Notes: generated by a model from the sequence alone, not told the origin. Positions 9,237 to 18,500 are shown, counted from the stretch's first letter. The stretch is DNA of 32,818 bases from Halanaerobiaceae bacterium (GCA_003554225.1 PWFW01000293.1:1-32818), one strand, 5' to 3'. Numbers and translations are program-made.

Positions 9237-10088
9237 TCAAACTTTGTCTTTTTCCAGCAGGACTTCATTCATACTTCCTGTGCGGTATCCCTCGAGATCC
9301 AGCGTGATATAGGTATAACCCAGCTCCTTGAATCTTGTCACAATCTCCTCCCTTCTCTCCAGAAATAATATCATATCCTGCGGTTTAACCTCTATTCGGG
9401 CTGTGTGATTATCATGATGGCGGACTCTGAGCTGCTGAAGCTTTAGTTTTCGTAAAAACTTTTCCGCTCTGTCTACCCTGAGAAGCTTATCCCGGGTTAT
9501 TTTATCCCCGTAGGGAAAACGGGATGACAGGCAGGCAAAGCTGGCCTTGTTCCAGGTCGGCAGTTCCAGCTTTTCTGACAGCCTGCGAATATCATCCTTG
9601 GTCAGTTCAGCCTCCAGCAGAGGGCTTCTGATCCCAAGCTCCTTAAGAGCTTTCAGGCCGGGGCGATAATCATCCAGATCATCATAGTTTGAGCCATCCA
9701 GCACATATTCCAGATTCCGTTCCCGGGCTACCTCCAGCACTGAAGAAAAAAGCTCTCTTTTGCAGTGGTAACAGCGATCAGGAGGATTGCTGGCAAAATC
9801 CTCGCTCTCCAGCTCCTCAGTCTGGAGCAGCAGCTGCTCAACCCCAATTTTATCAGCCAGCTCACGGGATTCTTCCAGCTGCTCCCGGGGATAGGTCTCT
9901 GATTTTGAAGTTACTGCAACCACCCTATCCTGGAGCTGGTCCCGGGCTATCTTCAACAGCAGGGTGCTGTCCACCCCGCCGGAGAAGGCCACTGCTGCAC
10001 TCTCCATTTCAGCCAGTATATTCTTAAGCCTGAGATATTTTTGCTCAAGCTCAGGGTCTTCAAAGTCAATAACTATCTCTGCTGACAT
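9237..10088 (-). CDS. larE: LarE-type ATP-dependent sulfur transferase
   Basis: 283 aa. PP-loop AVAFSGGVDSTLLLKIA, DRCYHCKRELF, YVLDGSNYDDLDDYRPGLKAL and ASFACLSSRFPYG are LarE signatures. Confidence 0.9.
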   Translation of the reverse strand: MSAEIVIDFEDPELEQKYLRLKNILAEMESAAVAFSGGVDSTLLLKIARDQLQDRVVAVTSKSETYPREQLEESRELADKIGVEQLLLQTEELESEDFASNPPDRCYHCKRELFSSVLEVARERNLEYVLDGSNYDDLDDYRPGLKALKELGIRSPLLEAELTKDDIRRLSEKLELPTWNKASFACLSSRFPYGDKITRDKLLRVDRAEKFLRKLKLQQLRVRHHDNHTARIEVKPQDMILFLERREEIVTRFKELGYTYITLDLEGYRTGSMNEVLLEKDKV

Positions 10089-10183
10089 TATCCTTCCTCC
10101 CTGTATAATGATAGAAACTTAATTTTTGGAAATATCTCAGTTCTTTTAGAGTATCTCCTTTGGCTTTCCCTGCTTTAATGATA

Positions 10184-11368
10184 TCAGATTTTTCCAGCAG
10201 ATAAAACTCCCCGCTGCCAGACCGCCTCAACTTTCCAGTCCGGTGAGACAGCTATTAAATCAGCCCTTTTGCCGGCTGCCAGGCTGCCGATTCTATCTCC
10301 CAGGCCGATTCTTTCAGCCGGATTGAGGCTGGCCAGACTCCAGGCTTCTGGAAGAGTCAGCTCTGTTTCCTGAAAAATTCTTTTCACCGCTTCCTTCATG
10401 GTTATTGTACTGCCGGCCAGCTGGCCGGAATCAATTAAGCGGGCTTCTCCTCGGGCAATCTCAACCTCAAGACCACCCAGTTCATAGCGACCCGCTGGCA
10501 TCCCTGCCGCTCTCATGGCATCTGTCACCAGAATAACTTTTTCCCGGGGTTTAACCCTGGTCACCAGCCGCAGAATTGCAGGATGCAGATGAATACCATC
10601 TGCTATCAGCTCCACAGTAACCTTGCTGTTGTCGAGAAAGGCCCCCACCGTACCGGGCTGACGGTGATGGAGCCCCAGCATGCCGTTAAAGAGATGGCTG
10701 GCATGAGAAAGACCCCGGCTAAAGGCCTGCTGCATAGTGTTATAATCAGCCCCGGTATGGCCTGCTGCTGCCACAATTCTGTTTTTCTGCAAAATGTCGA
10801 GCAGCTCCTCTGCCCCCGGCCTTTCAGGAGCCAGGGTAACAATTTTTAAACTCTTACCCAGAATATCAAGCCAGCGTTGAAATATTTCCCGGGAAAAATT
10901 CATGATATGCTCGGGATTCTGAGCGCCGGCTTTCTCCCGGTTTAGAAAGGGACCCTCCAGATGGACACCCAGCAGATTTGATTCCGGATTTTCCCGGGAA
11001 AATTTACTGATATTTTGTAAAACCCCGATAAGTTTCTCCGGAGCTGCTGTAAGTGGAGTTGCCAGAAAACCAGTAATCCCTTGCTTAAGCTTAAAATCTG
11101 CAATAACAGCCAGGGCCTCTTGACTGCCATCCATAACATCATAACCCCGAGCACCATGAATATGAATATCAATCCAGCCCGGTCCCAGCAGATTGCCTTT
11201 AAGCTCCACACGGCTGCCCTTTTTAGAGACTACTCTGCTTAATTCTGCCGGAGGCTGGCCCTCTCCAAAATCTTCAATTTCTTCATCCCGGACAAAGAGC
11301 CAGCCCTCTTCCGGATAAATATCAGGATGAATCAGTTTGGCTCCTTCAAATAATATCGGCATAAACAT
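10184..11368 (-). CDS. nagA: N-acetylglucosamine-6-phosphate deacetylase
   Basis: 394 aa. GWIDIHIHGARGYDVMDG, GVHLEGPFLNREKAGAQNPEHI, AAGHTGADYNTMQQAFSRGLSHASHLFNGM, ELIADGIHLHP, VTDAMRAAGMPAG and GSLAAGKRADL. Confidence 0.93.
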   Translation of the reverse strand: MFMPILFEGAKLIHPDIYPEEGWLFVRDEEIEDFGEGQPPAELSRVVSKKGSRVELKGNLLGPGWIDIHIHGARGYDVMDGSQEALAVIADFKLKQGITGFLATPLTAAPEKLIGVLQNISKFSRENPESNLLGVHLEGPFLNREKAGAQNPEHIMNFSREIFQRWLDILGKSLKIVTLAPERPGAEELLDILQKNRIVAAAGHTGADYNTMQQAFSRGLSHASHLFNGMLGLHHRQPGTVGAFLDNSKVTVELIADGIHLHPAILRLVTRVKPREKVILVTDAMRAAGMPAGRYELGGLEVEIARGEARLIDSGQLAGSTITMKEAVKRIFQETELTLPEAWSLASLNPAERIGLGDRIGSLAAGKRADLIAVSPDWKVEAVWQRGVLSAGKI

Positions 11369-11466
11369 TCCCTTTCCTGAATTTTATTTTAGCCTGCGGC
11401 TCACCTCAACCTCTTTAGATAAAGCGGCTATTAATACCGAAAAAGAACCCCCTTTTTCAGAGGGAA

Positions 11467-12210
11467 TTATTCCACAAAAGAACCTCTTATCCTGATAGGA
11501 TCTCCCAGAGGTTCTCCTGCCAGAAAGATGAATCTGGCCTCAGGAGAAAGAGCCCTGATCTCCAGGGTGGTGCTGGCTGCCAGCAGATAACCTTCATCTT
11601 CCTTAAGCTGTTCCCCTGGCTCTCCGGTCTGAATTTCCCCAGCAATAACAAAGATTACCCCCTGGTGACTGCCGCTCAGTTGAACATTAAAGCAGCCTCC
11701 TTCCGTAATTTCAACATCCTGAAAAATAACATCGACCATCAGCTCCAGAGCGGAATCGGAACCGACAATAGTTCTTACTTTTAAACCCTCCTGCTTCTGT
11801 TCGGGGACCTCCTCAGCCGGAATCCTGTGATAATAAGGGGCCGACTCCTTCTTCTCCCGGGGAATATTTACCCAGAGCTGAATGCCCCGACTCAGATCAC
11901 CTTCCCCGGGCGACTCAGAATGAACAATTCCACTGCCGGCATTAAAGGCCTGAACCCCACCGGCCTGAACTTCAGCTTCATTACCCTGATTATCCCTGTG
12001 CCAGAAGGAACCCTCTAACATGTAGGTAACCGCCTCAAAACCCCGATGTTCATGGGGAGCAAATTCATTGGGGGGCTCAACGAAAAATTGATCCAGCAGA
12101 ACAAAGGGGTCCAGATTGTCATAATTGTTGGTGGGAAATAGCCGTTTAACTTTAGCTCCATCACCTTCCGGTTTGGTGACACTCATAATTTTTTGATTCT
12201 TTTCTAACAT
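11467..12210 (-). CDS. Pirin family protein
   Basis: 247 aa. LDPFVLLDQFFVEPPNEFAPHEHRGFEAVTYMLEGSFWHRDNQGNEAEVQAGGVQAFNAGSGIVHSE. Confidence 0.92.
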   Translation of the reverse strand: MLEKNQKIMSVTKPEGDGAKVKRLFPTNNYDNLDPFVLLDQFFVEPPNEFAPHEHRGFEAVTYMLEGSFWHRDNQGNEAEVQAGGVQAFNAGSGIVHSESPGEGDLSRGIQLWVNIPREKKESAPYYHRIPAEEVPEQKQEGLKVRTIVGSDSALELMVDVIFQDVEITEGGCFNVQLSGSHQGVIFVIAGEIQTGEPGEQLKEDEGYLLAASTTLEIRALSPEARFIFLAGEPLGDPIRIRGSFVE

Positions 12211-12571
12211 TAATCTTCACCTCCATTGAAATTTTACGCCTGTTTTCTCTTGCTTAATCATTTTGTTAATCTATCTGCAAATAATTGCCTGGTGATATCT
12301 CGAGTCTGAAAATGAAATGTTATATTTTCATCTATCATTATATCCCAGAGGGATAGTGGCTTAATCACTAAATTATGGCATTCTATTATTGTGTTATAAT
12401 ATTCTATTTAATATGCCCTGTTGAGTTCTAAAGTTAGCCTGCCGGTTTTCCGGGATAATTTATAGAATTTTTAGCCTGGATTTTGATTTTATAGTATTTA
12501 TAAGATATGATATTATAAGATGGCATTAGGAAGATGGATTTATCAGTTGAACCTAGACAGGAGGATTGAAA

Positions 12572-13393
12572 ATGGCTGAATGGCGCTTGCTGTCCTACCA
12601 GGTAGATAATGGTTTCAATAATATGGCAGTGGATGAGGCTGTACTGCGATTTCACAGTCAGGGGAAAACCCCTCCCACTCTCAGATTTTATGGCTGGAAA
12701 CCTCCGGCCCTCTCCCTGGGTTATTTCCAGAGCCTGGAAGAAAAGGTTGACAGAGATAACTGCCAGGCCCGGGGAATCGATGTGGTCCGTCGGCTGACCG
12801 GCGGAAGGGCAATTCTCCACGATCATGAGCTGACCTACAGTTTGTCAGTCAGAGAGGACCTCAACCTGCTTGACTCCTCAATAGTTAAAAGCTACCGGGA
12901 AATCAGCCAGGGTCTGGTTAAAGGTCTAAAAAAGCTTGATATTCCGGTCAGACTCACTCCCCGCCAGCGGGGTCAAAAGGCACCCAGGGGTGATTCGGCT
13001 GCCTGTTTTGACACCCCTTCCTGGTATGAGATTGTTATCGACGGAAAAAAATTAATCGGCAGCGCTCAGACCCGCAAATGGGATGCCATCCTGCAGCATG
13101 GTTCTCTACCTTTAACTCTCGATAGTGAGCTCATCTTTAACCTTTTTAAAATAGATAGTGACCGCCGAAAAGCAAGGCTGAAAAGATTTTTTCTCAAACA
13201 TTCCCCCGGACTCTATCAGCATACCGAAAAAAAATATTCTCCTGAGACCCTGGAAAAATATCTGGTCCAGGGCCTGTCAGAACACTTTTCTGTTAAAATA
13301 AAACCTGGAAATTTAACCGAGGATGAACAGCAGCTGGCTGATGAGCTCAGCCAGAATAAATACAGCCAGGAGAGCTGGAATGCCCGCAAATAA
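12572..13393 (+). CDS. lipM: Lipoate/octanoate transferase (LipM-like octanoyltransferase)
   Basis: NNMAVDEAVL, PTLRFYGWKPPALSLGYFQS, VVRRLTGGRAILHDHELTYSL and ACFDTPSWYEIVIDGKKLIGSAQTRKWDAILQHGSLPL. ATG at 12572 is 7 nt after AGGAGG. The track start TTG 12566 is too close to the RBS. Confidence 0.85.
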   Translation: MAEWRLLSYQVDNGFNNMAVDEAVLRFHSQGKTPPTLRFYGWKPPALSLGYFQSLEEKVDRDNCQARGIDVVRRLTGGRAILHDHELTYSLSVREDLNLLDSSIVKSYREISQGLVKGLKKLDIPVRLTPRQRGQKAPRGDSAACFDTPSWYEIVIDGKKLIGSAQTRKWDAILQHGSLPLTLDSELIFNLFKIDSDRRKARLKRFFLKHSPGLYQHTEKKYSPETLEKYLVQGLSEHFSVKIKPGNLTEDEQQLADELSQNKYSQESWNARK

Positions 13394-13436
13394 TTTCTTA
13401 TAAACTTTAATTAAATTTACCGAGGTGAAAATTACC

Positions 13437-14324
13437 ATGTCCCCAAAAAATTCCCGATCCCGCCTCCCTTCCTGGTTGAAAAACAAAGACCCGCTCCAGA
13501 AGGGCATGATTACCACTAAAAACCTGCTTCAGGGGCTGAAATTAAATACTGTCTGTCAGGAAGCCCGCTGCCCCAATATCGGTGAATGTTTTGCCAGAAA
13601 AACTGCCACCTTTATGATTCTGGGAGAAAAATGCCCCCGGAACTGTCGATTCTGTGCTGTTACTTCTGGAGAGCCTTCTCCTGTCGATCCCAGAGAACCC
13701 GATAGAATTGTGGAGGCTGTCAGCCGACTGAAACTCAGACATGTGGTTATTACCTCTGTAACCAGAGACGATCTTCCCGATGGCGGCTCCCGTCAGTTTG
13801 TCAGGGTAATAGAAAAGCTGCGGAGTTATGATCCTGATCTAAAAATAGAGATTTTGACTCCTGATTTTCAGCAGGATAGCAGAGCTCTGGACCGTATAAT
13901 CGCTGCCAGACCAGATATCTTTAACCATAATATTGAGACAGTTCCCAGGCTTTATTCCCGGGTCAGGCCGGAAGCCTGCTACCAGGGTTCTCTAAAGGTC
14001 CTGGAAAGGGTGGCCAGGAATCCGGCTAATATTATTACAAAATCCGGATTGATGCTGGGACTGGGAGAAAACCGGAAAGAGGTCATTGAAGTTTTCCGTG
14101 ATCTGCAGAAAATAAACTGTGACATGCTGACTATCGGGCAGTACCTCCAGCCTGCCCGGTCCAATCTCCCAGTTCAGGAGTACATCAAACCTGAAACCTT
14201 TCAGCAGTACAAAGAAAAAGCTCTCGAAATAGGCTTCAAGGCTGTGGCATCCGGACCCCATGTCAGGAGTTCCTATCTGGCCGAAGAGATCAGCCAGGAA
14301 ATTTTATTTCAGGGAGAAAGTTAA
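13437..14324 (+). CDS. lipA: Lipoyl synthase (radical SAM)
   Basis: Auxiliary cluster CQEARCPNIGEC (CX4CX5C), radical SAM CPRNCRFC (CX3CX2C) and C-terminal VRSSYLAEE. ATG at 13437 preferred over GTG 13425, which overlaps the GAGGTG RBS. Confidence 0.93.
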   Translation: MSPKNSRSRLPSWLKNKDPLQKGMITTKNLLQGLKLNTVCQEARCPNIGECFARKTATFMILGEKCPRNCRFCAVTSGEPSPVDPREPDRIVEAVSRLKLRHVVITSVTRDDLPDGGSRQFVRVIEKLRSYDPDLKIEILTPDFQQDSRALDRIIAARPDIFNHNIETVPRLYSRVRPEACYQGSLKVLERVARNPANIITKSGLMLGLGENRKEVIEVFRDLQKINCDMLTIGQYLQPARSNLPVQEYIKPETFQQYKEKALEIGFKAVASGPHVRSSYLAEEISQEILFQGES

Positions 14325-14354
14325 ACAATATTAAGTCAATTTTAAGTTTAATTA

Positions 14355-14400
14355 AGGGGTATCCAGCTCCGGATACCCCTCTCTGCTTTGCTTGTTTTTA
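14355..14400 (+). terminator. Rho-independent terminator-like hairpin after lipA
   Basis: AGGGGTATCC (14355-14364), AGCTCC loop, GGATACCCCT (14371-14380), then T-rich CTCTGCTTTGCTTGTTTTTA. Lies in the lipA/unknown-gene convergent gap. Confidence 0.7.
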
Positions 14401-15138
14401 TTTGCTGCTGCGAAAAAGATCCAGAAATCTATCTTCATATAGCTGATAAACTCCCCAGCGGTCCAGCTCCTTCTTTAAAATCGAGGGCTCGGCTTCTCCA
14501 CCCTTTACCTTATCAAAGAGCCTCTCTATTTCATCTCTGGCTGCAATCGGCAGCCCTTCCAGTGTTCTGGTTACCTGAACCTGACCGGACTGATTACGGG
14601 TTAAATAACCTCTTTCCTCCATATCAGGAAAATGAGATTCACTTGCACTTTCAGCAATATATTCCTCAACAAATTTCATCAGCGATACATCCCAGAGTTC
14701 TTCCAGTCCAGAAAGAATAACTGTCAGGAATCTATCTTCTTCACTGCTCTCCTCATCAAGCTGGGCAGCAGCTTCTTCTATGGTTTTAGCTGCCGTCCTG
14801 ATGCTGTCCACCTTCTGCTGAAAACTCATCTTATAGATCAGGCTGGCCAGATCCGGCTTGCTGCTGGCAATCATCTCCAGAGCCTGCCGGGCTTCATCGC
14901 TAAAACCCTCAGCTTTCATGAGATATCCCGGTGTAATCAGCTTGGGCCTGTCCCAGGTTATCCAGCCTTCCCTGATCCGGGTCTCCGGACCCTCCTCGGG
15001 ATAGACTTCCAGATAGGCCGGCTCGGTCAGCACATAATAATGCAGGCTGGTTTTTTCACTGGAAGACAGCAGTTCTTCCGGGGATTTAAATATTTTGGTC
15101 TGTTCCAGAGCACGTTTAATTTTATCCTGATCAGACAT
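14398..15138 (-). CDS. Uncharacterised acidic soluble protein, about 246 aa
   Basis: Open frame with GAGGTG RBS and ATG (MSDQDKIKRALEQ). Coherent helical charged sequence. Same strand and 27 nt downstream of the flavodoxin gene. No family recognised. Confidence 0.75.
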   Translation of the reverse strand: MSDQDKIKRALEQTKIFKSPEELLSSSEKTSLHYYVLTEPAYLEVYPEEGPETRIREGWITWDRPKLITPGYLMKAEGFSDEARQALEMIASSKPDLASLIYKMSFQQKVDSIRTAAKTIEEAAAQLDEESSEEDRFLTVILSGLEELWDVSLMKFVEEYIAESASESHFPDMEERGYLTRNQSGQVQVTRTLEGLPIAARDEIERLFDKVKGGEAEPSILKKELDRWGVYQLYEDRFLDLFRSSK

Positions 15139-15165
15139 AATAATCACCTCTTATTCTGCTAAAAT

Positions 15166-15648
15166 TCATAGTTTGGAATCTATCAGGTCTTTAAAGTGTT
15201 TTATTTCTTCGTCCAGTTCGGGTTTTTCCTCCTGAATGATACTGCGCTCCAGCACCAGAGTCGCCAGAGGATCCCTGCCTGTCAGCGATCCCATCTGTTT
15301 TAAGGGTCTTTCAGCTCCTGAACCGGCATGGGTTAAAAAGAAGGCGACTTCAGGAAGAATCTCACTGTTTCCCAGCAGGAAGGTCCTCAAAGCCGGAGTG
15401 ATGGAAAATGCCCAGACCGGCCCCCCCAGGATAATCAGGTCATAATCTTCAAGCTGATGGGGAAATTGCTCAATTAATGTAACATTGGCCGTTAAAGCAT
15501 CAAAGGAGGCCTTTATCAGGGCGAAAAAACCTTTTCGCCTTCTCCTGTCTACGATTTCCAGGCTGTCAGCCTTAAATTCTTGCACCAGCTTCTCGGCCAG
15601 CTTTTTAGTTGTACCGGTTCTGGAGTAATAAACTATCAGTATCTGCAA
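15166..15648 (-). CDS. Flavodoxin-family protein
   Basis: 160 aa. ILIVYYSRTGTTKKLAEKL (FMN phosphate loop) and YDLIILGGPVWAFSITPALRTFL. TTG start just after the Usp stop. Confidence 0.88.
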   Translation of the reverse strand: MQILIVYYSRTGTTKKLAEKLVQEFKADSLEIVDRRRRKGFFALIKASFDALTANVTLIEQFPHQLEDYDLIILGGPVWAFSITPALRTFLLGNSEILPEVAFFLTHAGSGAERPLKQMGSLTGRDPLATLVLERSIIQEEKPELDEEIKHFKDLIDSKL

Positions 15649-15651
15649 TAA

Positions 15652-16539
15652 TCATTCACCCTTTATTTTGCAGCTAAAAAGAAAGTTTTCATTATTTATC
15701 GGATCGCAGGGAAGATAGAAAAGCGGCAGAGGAGATTTTCTGGCTATTATATCAGCTGTACTGCCCAGCTTTAATCCTTCCATGCTGTCAACCCCACGGG
15801 TTGGCATCATAATCAGAGTGCTGTCATGCTCCTCGGCCGCCGACAGGATCAGCTCGGAAGCTGCACCTTCATCAATAACAACATTAACCTCTGCTATCTT
15901 TCCGCTCCTGAGAAGAGATTTTTTAAATTCATTCAGTTCCTGAGCTACTTCCTCTTCGCGTTTTTTCAGCTTCTCCAGACTGAAATTTTTTTCTATAGCA
16001 GATACCATAGTAACACTTTCCAGTTCTTTATTCAGCCCAAGCACAGCCTGGACCAGACTGTCAGAACATACAGTGCAGTCAATGGGAATCAAGATCCGGC
16101 TGAATCGGATATTACAGACCGGTTTTATCACTCCATCACCAAGATTTTCATGTTTTTCTATAAAAACCGGAACCCTGCTCTTTCGCAGAATATTATAAGT
16201 AGTCCCGCCCAGGAAAAAATGTTTAAGGACATTAACTCCAGGGGAAGCCATAACTATAGCAGAACAGTTTTCTTCTTCAGCCAGCCCGGTAATTTCCTCT
16301 TCCGGTTTACCTGTTAAAACCCGGGTTTCAGTCTCCATACCGGTTTTATCAATTTTGTCCTTAATTAAAGCTAAATTATCCCGGGCTTTCTGGAAATCTT
16401 TATCTTTAGCCCCCTTCTTTAACACATGAACTAAAAGCACATTTCGTATCCCCAGGCTCTGAAATTCTCCCAGACACTGGACTAATTTATTGGCATGATC
16501 AGAAAAATCAGTGGCTGATAAAATTTTACTGGCCAGCAC
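15652..16539 (-). CDS. Universal stress protein with two tandem UspA domains
   Basis: KILSATDFSD, IVMASPGVNVLKHFFLGGTTYNILRKSRVPVFI and a second copy RILIPIDCTVCSD...MMPTRGVDSMEGLKLGSTADIIARKSPLPLFYLP. GTG start at 16539 after GGAGGT. Confidence 0.88.
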   Translation of the reverse strand: MLASKILSATDFSDHANKLVQCLGEFQSLGIRNVLLVHVLKKGAKDKDFQKARDNLALIKDKIDKTGMETETRVLTGKPEEEITGLAEEENCSAIVMASPGVNVLKHFFLGGTTYNILRKSRVPVFIEKHENLGDGVIKPVCNIRFSRILIPIDCTVCSDSLVQAVLGLNKELESVTMVSAIEKNFSLEKLKKREEEVAQELNEFKKSLLRSGKIAEVNVVIDEGAASELILSAAEEHDSTLIMMPTRGVDSMEGLKLGSTADIIARKSPLPLFYLPCDPINNENFLFSCKIKGE

Positions 16540-16592
16540 AATTGCTACCTCCACTTAAAACAGATTTCGAGTTCTTGTTTATTGTTGCTAGT

Positions 16593-16621
16593 ATTATATT
16601 AGTTTATCACCAGAAAAGCAA
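16593..16621 (-). promoter_or_regulatory. Candidate promoter for the usp-flavodoxin operon
   Basis: Minus strand: TTGCTT (16621-16616), 17-nt spacer, TATAAT (16598-16593). Confidence 0.5.
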
Positions 16622-16718
16622 GTGAATTGGTCAAATATAGGTGCTGCAAGCAGTTATTTGTCTTGAAAATATTTGCTGTTATTTCCATATAATGTTGTGC
16701 CCTATAAGGGCATGGGGT

Positions 16719-17273
16719 TTATCTTAAAATATTAATCCCCAGCATTAACATCACTGCTGTCAGCAGAGAAAACAATATCCCCTGAAAAAATCTTTTCCAG
16801 CTTAGTCCGGTTTTAACGCGGGCATGTACAGTTAAAGCTGCAAAGAGCAACAGCATTCCTCCGGGCATCAACCAGAAGGGAAGCCCATAATAACTGCTCA
16901 ATAGATATTCACTCTGGCTGATAATAATATCATGATTTAACAGGCCAATCAAGTAGGGAAACATCCGATAAACCGGGGGAAAGAAGAGAAATCCCAGAAG
17001 ATACCTGCTGCCGCTTAAAAATATTATTGCATAAAATAAAAGCATCTGAAAGGCCAGGGCTATTAAACTCCCGGAAGCCATAAATACTCTGTCATACTCT
17101 GATTCATAATTCTCAACTGCCCGAACTCCCAAAAGCTCAAATTCCATTTCATAACCCAGTCCGGACCCGGCCAGATAATATCCGGCATCATAGAGAAAAA
17201 GTGTCAGCAAAACTGCAGCAATTATCAGGGAAAAAAATAATTTTAAAGAAAGATCGCTGCTCCGAAATTTCAT
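16719..17273 (-). CDS. Multi-pass membrane protein of unknown function
   Basis: 184 aa with about five hydrophobic segments. Starts 3 nt after the inositol monophosphatase stop. Confidence 0.75.
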   Translation of the reverse strand: MKFRSSDLSLKLFFSLIIAAVLLTLFLYDAGYYLAGSGLGYEMEFELLGVRAVENYESEYDRVFMASGSLIALAFQMLLFYAIIFLSGSRYLLGFLFFPPVYRMFPYLIGLLNHDIIISQSEYLLSSYYGLPFWLMPGGMLLLFAALTVHARVKTGLSWKRFFQGILFSLLTAVMLMLGINILR

Positions 17274-17276
17274 TTT

Positions 17277-18053
17277 TTAACCCCCTGCCAGTAAACTCCT
17301 CAACTCCCGGTGAATATTTTTATTGCCGGCAACAACTTCGCTGGCCTCAAGACTTATATCTTCTCCAGAAAAATTGGTCACTGCTCCTCCTGCCTCTCTG
17401 ACTATCAATACAGCCGCAGCAATATCCCAGGGCTCAAGTTTAATCTCCCAGAAGCCATCAAAAATACCCCTGGCAACCAGACAGAGATCATAGGCTGCTG
17501 AGCCGGTCCGCCGGATCCCTCCAACTCTGGGCAGCACTCTGGAAAAAAGTTCCAGCACCGGCCGGTCATTTTGCTGATGATCGTAGGGAAATCCGGTGGC
17601 AATAACTGCTGTTTCCAGCTGAGAACTGCTGCCAACCCTGATCGGCTTCCCGTTGTAAAAGCTTCCTTTGCCCCGGCGAGCGGAATAAAATTCTTCCAGC
17701 AGAGGAATATAAATCAGTCCTGCTTCCAGCTCACCCTCTATCAGACAGGCCAGCGAAATGGCAAAGATATGAAAGCCATGGACATAATTAACCGTACCAT
17801 CCAGAGGATCTATCACCCAAACCCGCCTGCTGCCCTCTTCACCACTGGAAATCCGGCCTCCTTCTTCAGCCAGGATCTCATCATCGGGGTAACAATCTTT
17901 AATCATGCCGATAAGCATATCTTCAGATTTCTTATCAACCTCGGAGACCAGGTCAATCTTCTCTGATTTACTGGAAACTTTGTAATTCCGGTGGAACATG
18001 CTCCTCTGATATTCTCCAACCTTTTCAGCCCAGCGCTTCATTTTTTCCAGCAT
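17277..18053 (-). CDS. suhB: Inositol monophosphatase family protein
   Basis: 258 aa. DLVSEVDKKSEDML, ILAEEGG, VWVIDPLDGTVNYVHGF and EPWDIAAAVLIVREAGG. Confidence 0.92.
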   Translation of the reverse strand: MLEKMKRWAEKVGEYQRSMFHRNYKVSSKSEKIDLVSEVDKKSEDMLIGMIKDCYPDDEILAEEGGRISSGEEGSRRVWVIDPLDGTVNYVHGFHIFAISLACLIEGELEAGLIYIPLLEEFYSARRGKGSFYNGKPIRVGSSSQLETAVIATGFPYDHQQNDRPVLELFSRVLPRVGGIRRTGSAAYDLCLVARGIFDGFWEIKLEPWDIAAAVLIVREAGGAVTNFSGEDISLEASEVVAGNKNIHRELRSLLAGG

Positions 18054-18112
18054 CTAATCACTCCTGCTCCCATTGTATTATCATTCGAAGTCTAAGTCAA
18101 AATCAGCAGGCC

Positions 18113-18301
18113 TTAAAATTCCAGCAGAATAATAATAATACCAACCAGCAGAAATAGCACTGAGGAAGCCTGCTTGATTCTTGCTGGAGATACTTTACCG
18201 TAAAGTGAGCAGCCCAGCCAAGCTGCCAGCCCGTGATTGAGGGCCTGGGCGGAAATAGCTCCCAGAAAAATTGTGATGAAGGCCAGCAAAAAAATTTCCA
18301 T
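18113..18301 (-). CDS. 62-aa two-TM protein resembling the C-terminal part of a UPF0016/GDT1 repeat
   Basis: MEIFLLAFITIFLGAISAQALNHGLAAWLGCSLYGKVSPARIKQASSVLFLLVGIIIILLEF. ATG at 18301 follows AAGGAGGATTTT. The family call is from remembered pattern only. Confidence 0.6.
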   Translation of the reverse strand: MEIFLLAFITIFLGAISAQALNHGLAAWLGCSLYGKVSPARIKQASSVLFLLVGIIIILLEF

Positions 18302-18500
18302 AAAATCCTCCTTGCCGGGCAGCAAAGTTCACCTCATTAACTACAAAATATTTCACTGCCGGTCACCTTTAGCAGTATAGCCCAAATAATTAAGGCAATC
18401 CTTTGGCAGCTAACTGCTATTTCTTTAATAAGAAGAATAGAATTCATTATAGCTATTACTAAACCATTATAGCACATCAATCTCGCCGGGAAAAATAATT

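Noticed and set aside
11439-11458. GAAAAAG...CTTTTTC inverted repeat after pirin
   Set aside because: A/T-only weak stem, not convincing as a terminator.
12341-12355. TATCCC-AGA-GGGATA palindrome in the pirin/lipM divergent region
   Set aside because: Only 6-bp arms and not clearly placed relative to a promoter; could be chance.
16698-16712. TGCCCT-ATA-AGGGCA palindrome downstream of the 184-aa membrane protein
   Set aside because: Short stem without a U-tract on the relevant strand; insufficient to call a terminator or operator.
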